A stretch of 64,000 nucleotides of DNA from Aureimonas glaciei. Lineage in GTDB: Bacteria; Pseudomonadota; Alphaproteobacteria; Rhizobiales; Rhizobiaceae. The number at the start of each line of letters is the position of its first letter. Position 1 is the stretch's first letter. The position numbers and the translations under genes were made by a program. Below the pieces are notes generated by a model. That model was not told the origin of the DNA and made no database searches. It saw nothing but the letters and a program-made list of their open reading frames with translations. Positions 61,037 to 64,000 of the stretch are shown in pieces. The DNA is taken from positions 1 through 64,000 of the forward strand of contig NZ_BMJJ01000013.1 in NCBI RefSeq assembly GCF_014643375.1, given 5' to 3'.

Positions 61037-61057
61037 CGGTTTGTCGCGAACCGACAA
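61037..61057. promoter_or_regulatory. Inverted repeat in the divergent C1 promoter region
   Basis: CGGTT-N7-AACCG (61037-61053), overlapping TTGTCG-N5-CGACAA (61041-61057), in the 75-bp gap between the divergent beta-RFAP synthase and dehydratase genes. It could be an operator. The function is not proven. Confidence 0.35.
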
Positions 61058-61072
61058 GGGAGAAGGCGCGAG

Positions 61073-61450
61073 ATGGGTGACAAGAAGGAAAAGACCTACC
61101 CACCGGCAGACGTAGTGGAGCGGCTGCAAAGAACACTGCCGGCCTGGCGGCTGGAGGACGGCTGGATCCGCCGGACCTACAAGACGCAAGGCTGGAAATC
61201 GACGCTGATGGTGATCAACACCGTCGGGCACCTCGCCGAGGCGGCCTTCCACCATCCCGACATTACCGCTTCCTATGCCTGGGTGGAGGTGCGGCTGATG
61301 AACCACGCCGCCAAGGGCATCACCGACAAGGATTTCGAGCTGGCCGCCAAGATCGAGGAAGTGGTCGGCTGGCAGCCCGGCAAGGACGGGGGTGCGCTGA
61401 CAGGGCCACCGGACGACCCGCGTTTCGCCTACATCAAATACGATCGCTGA
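61073..61450 (+). CDS. Pterin-4a-carbinolamine dehydratase (4a-hydroxytetrahydrobiopterin dehydratase)
   Basis: A 125-aa protein with the complete family pattern EAAFHHPDITASYAWVEVRL, then NHAAKGITDKD: the His-His-Pro pair, the aromatic, the later His and the Asp are all present. No phenylalanine hydroxylase is near. Its place at the head of the fhc genes suggests a role with a pterin of the C1 pathway, such as H4MPT synthesis or repair. GGGAGAAGG lies before the ATG. Confidence 0.92.
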   Translation: MGDKKEKTYPPADVVERLQRTLPAWRLEDGWIRRTYKTQGWKSTLMVINTVGHLAEAAFHHPDITASYAWVEVRLMNHAAKGITDKDFELAAKIEEVVGWQPGKDGGALTGPPDDPRFAYIKYDR

Positions 61451-61527
61451 CGAATTTCTGGGCGAGGGCTTGGCGCTCCGGCATGGATTCCTTTAACTGA
61501 TGGCCGGGCGCCAGGAAGCGAAGTCTT

Positions 61528-62649
61528 TTGGGCAAAGCATGGATCAACGGGACCGAGGTCTCCGAGGGCGAAGCCGTCGCTGAGGCCGCGCGTCTGATCG
61601 GCGAAAGCCGGCTGCCGCTCGTCACAGGGCTCGGCACTGATGTGGCCGGCGTCAAGGCGGCGCTGGCGCTGGCGCGGCGGGCGGGCGGCGTGATCGACCA
61701 CGCCGCGTCGGACATCCTCTATCGCAATGTCGAGGTGCTGCGCAGCGCCGGCATGTTCGTGGCGGCACCGGCCGAGATGCGCCGGCGCGCCGACCGTTTT
61801 CTCGTCGTCGGGGCCGAGGTCGCGACGCTATCGCCGGCGCTGCTTGCCTTCGTCCTCGGCGGCGAGGGAATGGCCGGCGGGGAGGGCGGATCGTCCGGCC
61901 GCAAGCTCGTCTGGCTCGGCGGTGCCAGCGACGAAACCCTGCCCGCGACCCAGATCGCCACCGAGACCATCGCCTGCGCCGGGCCAGACCTTCCCCAAGC
62001 GGTGGGGATGATTCGGGCCGCGCTAGCGGGGCGTCGCTTCGGCGCGGGGCCGATCGACGCAGCTACCGCCTCAAGCGTCGCGGCACTTCTCGCCGAAGCC
62101 CGCTTTGCCTGCATAATCTGGTCCGCCGCCTCGCTCGACGCACTCGGCGTCGAGATGCTGTCCGGGCTCGTCGCCGATCTGAACCTCACCACGCGCGCCT
62201 CGTCGCTGCCGCTCGGCGGCGCCGGCCAGGCTTTTGGCGCCGCGCAGATCGCCACCGCCGTCAGCGGTTTTCCGCTTCGCAGCCGGTTTGCGGACGGCGT
62301 CGCCCTGCATGACCCGTGGGCCTACGATGGCCGACGTCTGATCGCCTCGGGCGAATGCGACCTCGTCGTCCATGTCGACGCGCTCGCGGGCGGCCACGCG
62401 CCGGTCGATGCCGGCGGCTTGCCGGTGATCGCCATCGCCGGTGCCGGTGCCTCCTTTGCGGCAACGCCGGCGGTCGCCTTCGAGGTTGGCCTCGCCGGCC
62501 GCGATCATGCCGGCGCGCTCTACGACGACATCGCCGCGACCTTCGTTCCCGTCGATGCGCCGATGGGCGGCCCTGCCGGCTCGGCCGCAGCGATCCTTTC
62601 GGCGATCGCCGCGGCGCTCGGCGATGCTTCAGCGAAGAGGGCCGCGTGA
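61528..62649 (+). CDS. fhcB: Formylmethanofuran dehydrogenase subunit B-like component of the formyltransferase/hydrolase complex
   Basis: A 373-aa protein related to archaeal FwdB/FmdB but without the iron-sulfur and metal-pterin Cys motifs, as in bacterial Fhc, which does not use tungsten. Segments are AWINGTEVSEGEAVAEAARL, VTGLGTDVAGVKAALALAR and VIDHAASDILYRNVEVL. The apparent start is TTG at 61528, preceded by AGGAAG; no in-frame ATG fits. The stop overlaps the fhcA ATG (TGATG). It is part of the complex releasing formate from formyl-H4MPT via formyl-methylofuran. Confidence 0.95.
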   Translation: MGKAWINGTEVSEGEAVAEAARLIGESRLPLVTGLGTDVAGVKAALALARRAGGVIDHAASDILYRNVEVLRSAGMFVAAPAEMRRRADRFLVVGAEVATLSPALLAFVLGGEGMAGGEGGSSGRKLVWLGGASDETLPATQIATETIACAGPDLPQAVGMIRAALAGRRFGAGPIDAATASSVAALLAEARFACIIWSAASLDALGVEMLSGLVADLNLTTRASSLPLGGAGQAFGAAQIATAVSGFPLRSRFADGVALHDPWAYDGRRLIASGECDLVVHVDALAGGHAPVDAGGLPVIAIAGAGASFAATPAVAFEVGLAGRDHAGALYDDIAATFVPVDAPMGGPAGSAAAILSAIAAALGDASAKRAA

Positions 62650-64000
62650 TGCTGAGGGTTCTGCAAGGCGGCCATGTCGTCGACCCGGTCAACGGCCGCG
62701 ACGGCGTCGGCGACGTCTATATCGAGGACGGACTGATCGTCGCCGCGCCAACCGACGGACGGCCGGCGGACGAGGTCGTCGACTGCGCCGGCACCATCGT
62801 CATGGCCGGGGCGATCGACATCCACTCGCACATCGCCGGCGGCCACGTGAACACCGCGCGGCTGCTGCTGCCGGAGTTCCACAAGGCCTTCCAGGCCCGG
62901 CCCGGCCAGACGCCGCTCGGCAAGGTCGGCTGGACCACCGAGGAGACCGGCATCCTCTATGCCCAGATGGGCTTCACCACCGTGGTCGAGCCGGCCATGG
63001 CGCCCTCGGCGGCGCTGCATGCGCATCTGGAACTTGCCGACATCCCGATCATCGACAAGGCGACGCTGGTCGTGCTCGGCAATGACGATTTTCTCCTGTC
63101 GATGCTGCGCGCCGGCGAGAGCGAGCAGGCGATCGAGGATTATGTCGCCTGGACCGTCTCCTCCGCCCGTTCGCTCGGGGTAAAGACCATCAATGCCGGC
63201 GGCTCGGCTGCCTTCAAGGCGAATGTGCGCGCCTTCGCCTTCGACGACACGGTGCCGGATTACGGCGTGACCTCGCGCCAGATCGTCAAGGCGCTGCAGG
63301 GCGCGGTATCGCGGCTCGGCATCGCCCATCCCCTGCACGTCCACTGCAACAATCTGGGTCTCCCCGGATCGAGCGTCGAATCGGCGGAGATGACCATGCA
63401 GGCGGCGGATGGCGTGCCGCTGCACCTCGCCCACATCCAGTTCTACGGCTACGGCAAGGAGGGCAGCCGCGCCTTCTCCTCGGAAGCAGCCAAGCTCGCC
63501 GAGATCGTCAACGCGTCGCCGGAGATTACCGTCGACATCGGCCAGGTGATGTTCGGGCAGACGGTGACGGTCTCGTCCGACGCGCTGCGCCAGTTCGGCG
63601 GACGCGGGGCGGCCAAGCCCCGGAAGAGCGTGATCCAGGACGCCGAGGCCAATGGCGGCGGTGTCGTGCCGATCGACTACGTCCAGGCGAATTACTACAA
63701 CGCCCTGCAATGGGCGATCGGGCTCGAGCTCTTCCTCCTGATCGACGATCCCTGGCGCGTCTTCTTCACCACCGACCATCCGAACGGCGCGCCGTTCACG
63801 GCCTATCCCGACCTCTTCGCCCTGCTGATGGACCGGGACCTCCGCCGGCAGTGGATCGACAAGATGCCGAAGGCGGCGGTGGCGATGACGCGGCTTTCCG
63901 AGATCGACCGCGAGTATACGCTCGCCGAGATCGCCATCATGACGCGGGCAGCCCCCGCCAAGCTCCTCGGCCTCGCCGATCGCGGCGACCTCTCGCCCGG
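62649..64000 (+). CDS. fhcA: Formylmethanofuran dehydrogenase subunit A-like component (formate-releasing hydrolase), 3' truncated by window end
   Basis: About 450 residues of an amidohydrolase-fold protein are present, of about 540 expected; the frame is open to the right edge. It starts VLQGGHVVDPVNGRDG. The metal-binding HSH motif is in AIDIHSHIAGGHVN, with NAGGSAAF, PLHVHCNNLG and FFTTDHPNGAPFTAYP later. In Fhc, subunit A hydrolyses formyl-methylofuran to formate. The ATG overlaps the fhcB stop by one base. fhcD and fhcC are expected beyond the right edge. Confidence 0.96.
   Translation, partial: MLRVLQGGHVVDPVNGRDGVGDVYIEDGLIVAAPTDGRPADEVVDCAGTIVMAGAIDIHSHIAGGHVNTARLLLPEFHKAFQARPGQTPLGKVGWTTEETGILYAQMGFTTVVEPAMAPSAALHAHLELADIPIIDKATLVVLGNDDFLLSMLRAGESEQAIEDYVAWTVSSARSLGVKTINAGGSAAFKANVRAFAFDDTVPDYGVTSRQIVKALQGAVSRLGIAHPLHVHCNNLGLPGSSVESAEMTMQAADGVPLHLAHIQFYGYGKEGSRAFSSEAAKLAEIVNASPEITVDIGQVMFGQTVTVSSDALRQFGGRGAAKPRKSVIQDAEANGGGVVPIDYVQANYYNALQWAIGLELFLLIDDPWRVFFTTDHPNGAPFTAYPDLFALLMDRDLRRQWIDKMPKAAVAMTRLSEIDREYTLAEIAIMTRAAPAKLLGLADRGDLSP

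Overview
This is high-GC, gene-dense alphaproteobacterial DNA, most likely from a facultatively methylotrophic member of the Hyphomicrobiales (Rhizobiales). The basis is protein flavour, operon layout, a lanthanide-type methanol dehydrogenase and a complete-looking tetrahydromethanopterin (H4MPT) C1 island. No mxaF-type methanol dehydrogenase, rRNA, phage or CRISPR array is seen.

Positions 1-31 kb are mostly ordinary chromosome. They hold a P-loop kinase and cysG, a haem-binding HbpS-like protein, a ChaN-like haem protein, and an exported phytase-like protein with a tandem PHO-box-like array upstream. Next come an Hsp70 homologue, aqpZ, lepA, a CHAD/CYTH polyphosphate pair and a MarR regulator. 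tRNA-Phe and tRNA-Thr follow, then small stress-type proteins, pncB, a ferredoxin-NADP reductase and an Lrp-like ligand-binding domain. A small catabolic group (Ldh-family dehydrogenase, Fe-dependent alcohol dehydrogenase, enolase-superfamily dehydratase, GNAT), a gamma-glutamyltransferase and three scattered SDRs complete this part.

Positions 29-46 kb form a periplasmic quinoprotein region. xoxF, xoxG and xoxJ encode the lanthanide-dependent methanol dehydrogenase, its cytochrome c and its periplasmic partner. They are followed by a CxxCW-type rhodanese-like protein and flanked by an MxaD-like SRPBCC protein, a YVTN propeller, a SoxYZ-like carrier and a zinc metallohydrolase. On the minus strand lies an ABC system resembling the PQQ-associated/lanthanide-utilization (lut) transporters: binding protein, ATPase, permease, a second propeller and an exported protein with an eight-Asp tract. 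A NarL-type two-component system is embedded in it.

Positions 46-64 kb form the H4MPT/methylofuran island. It holds biosynthesis genes (an MfnB-FolB fusion, an amino-acid-kinase-like protein, a dihydropteroate-synthase-like protein, a DUF447 protein, an ASKHA protein, a HisA-like protein, a CitG-like protein, two ATP-grasp proteins and beta-RFAP synthase). The catalytic genes are fae, mtdB, mch, fhcB and the first part of fhcA, which runs off the right edge. Together the two regions encode methanol to formaldehyde in the periplasm, then formaldehyde to formate in the cytoplasm, within about 35 kb.

Two families of intergenic palindromic repeats occur, both in paired inverted arrangements. The left edge carries short repeats that resemble an insertion-sequence end.
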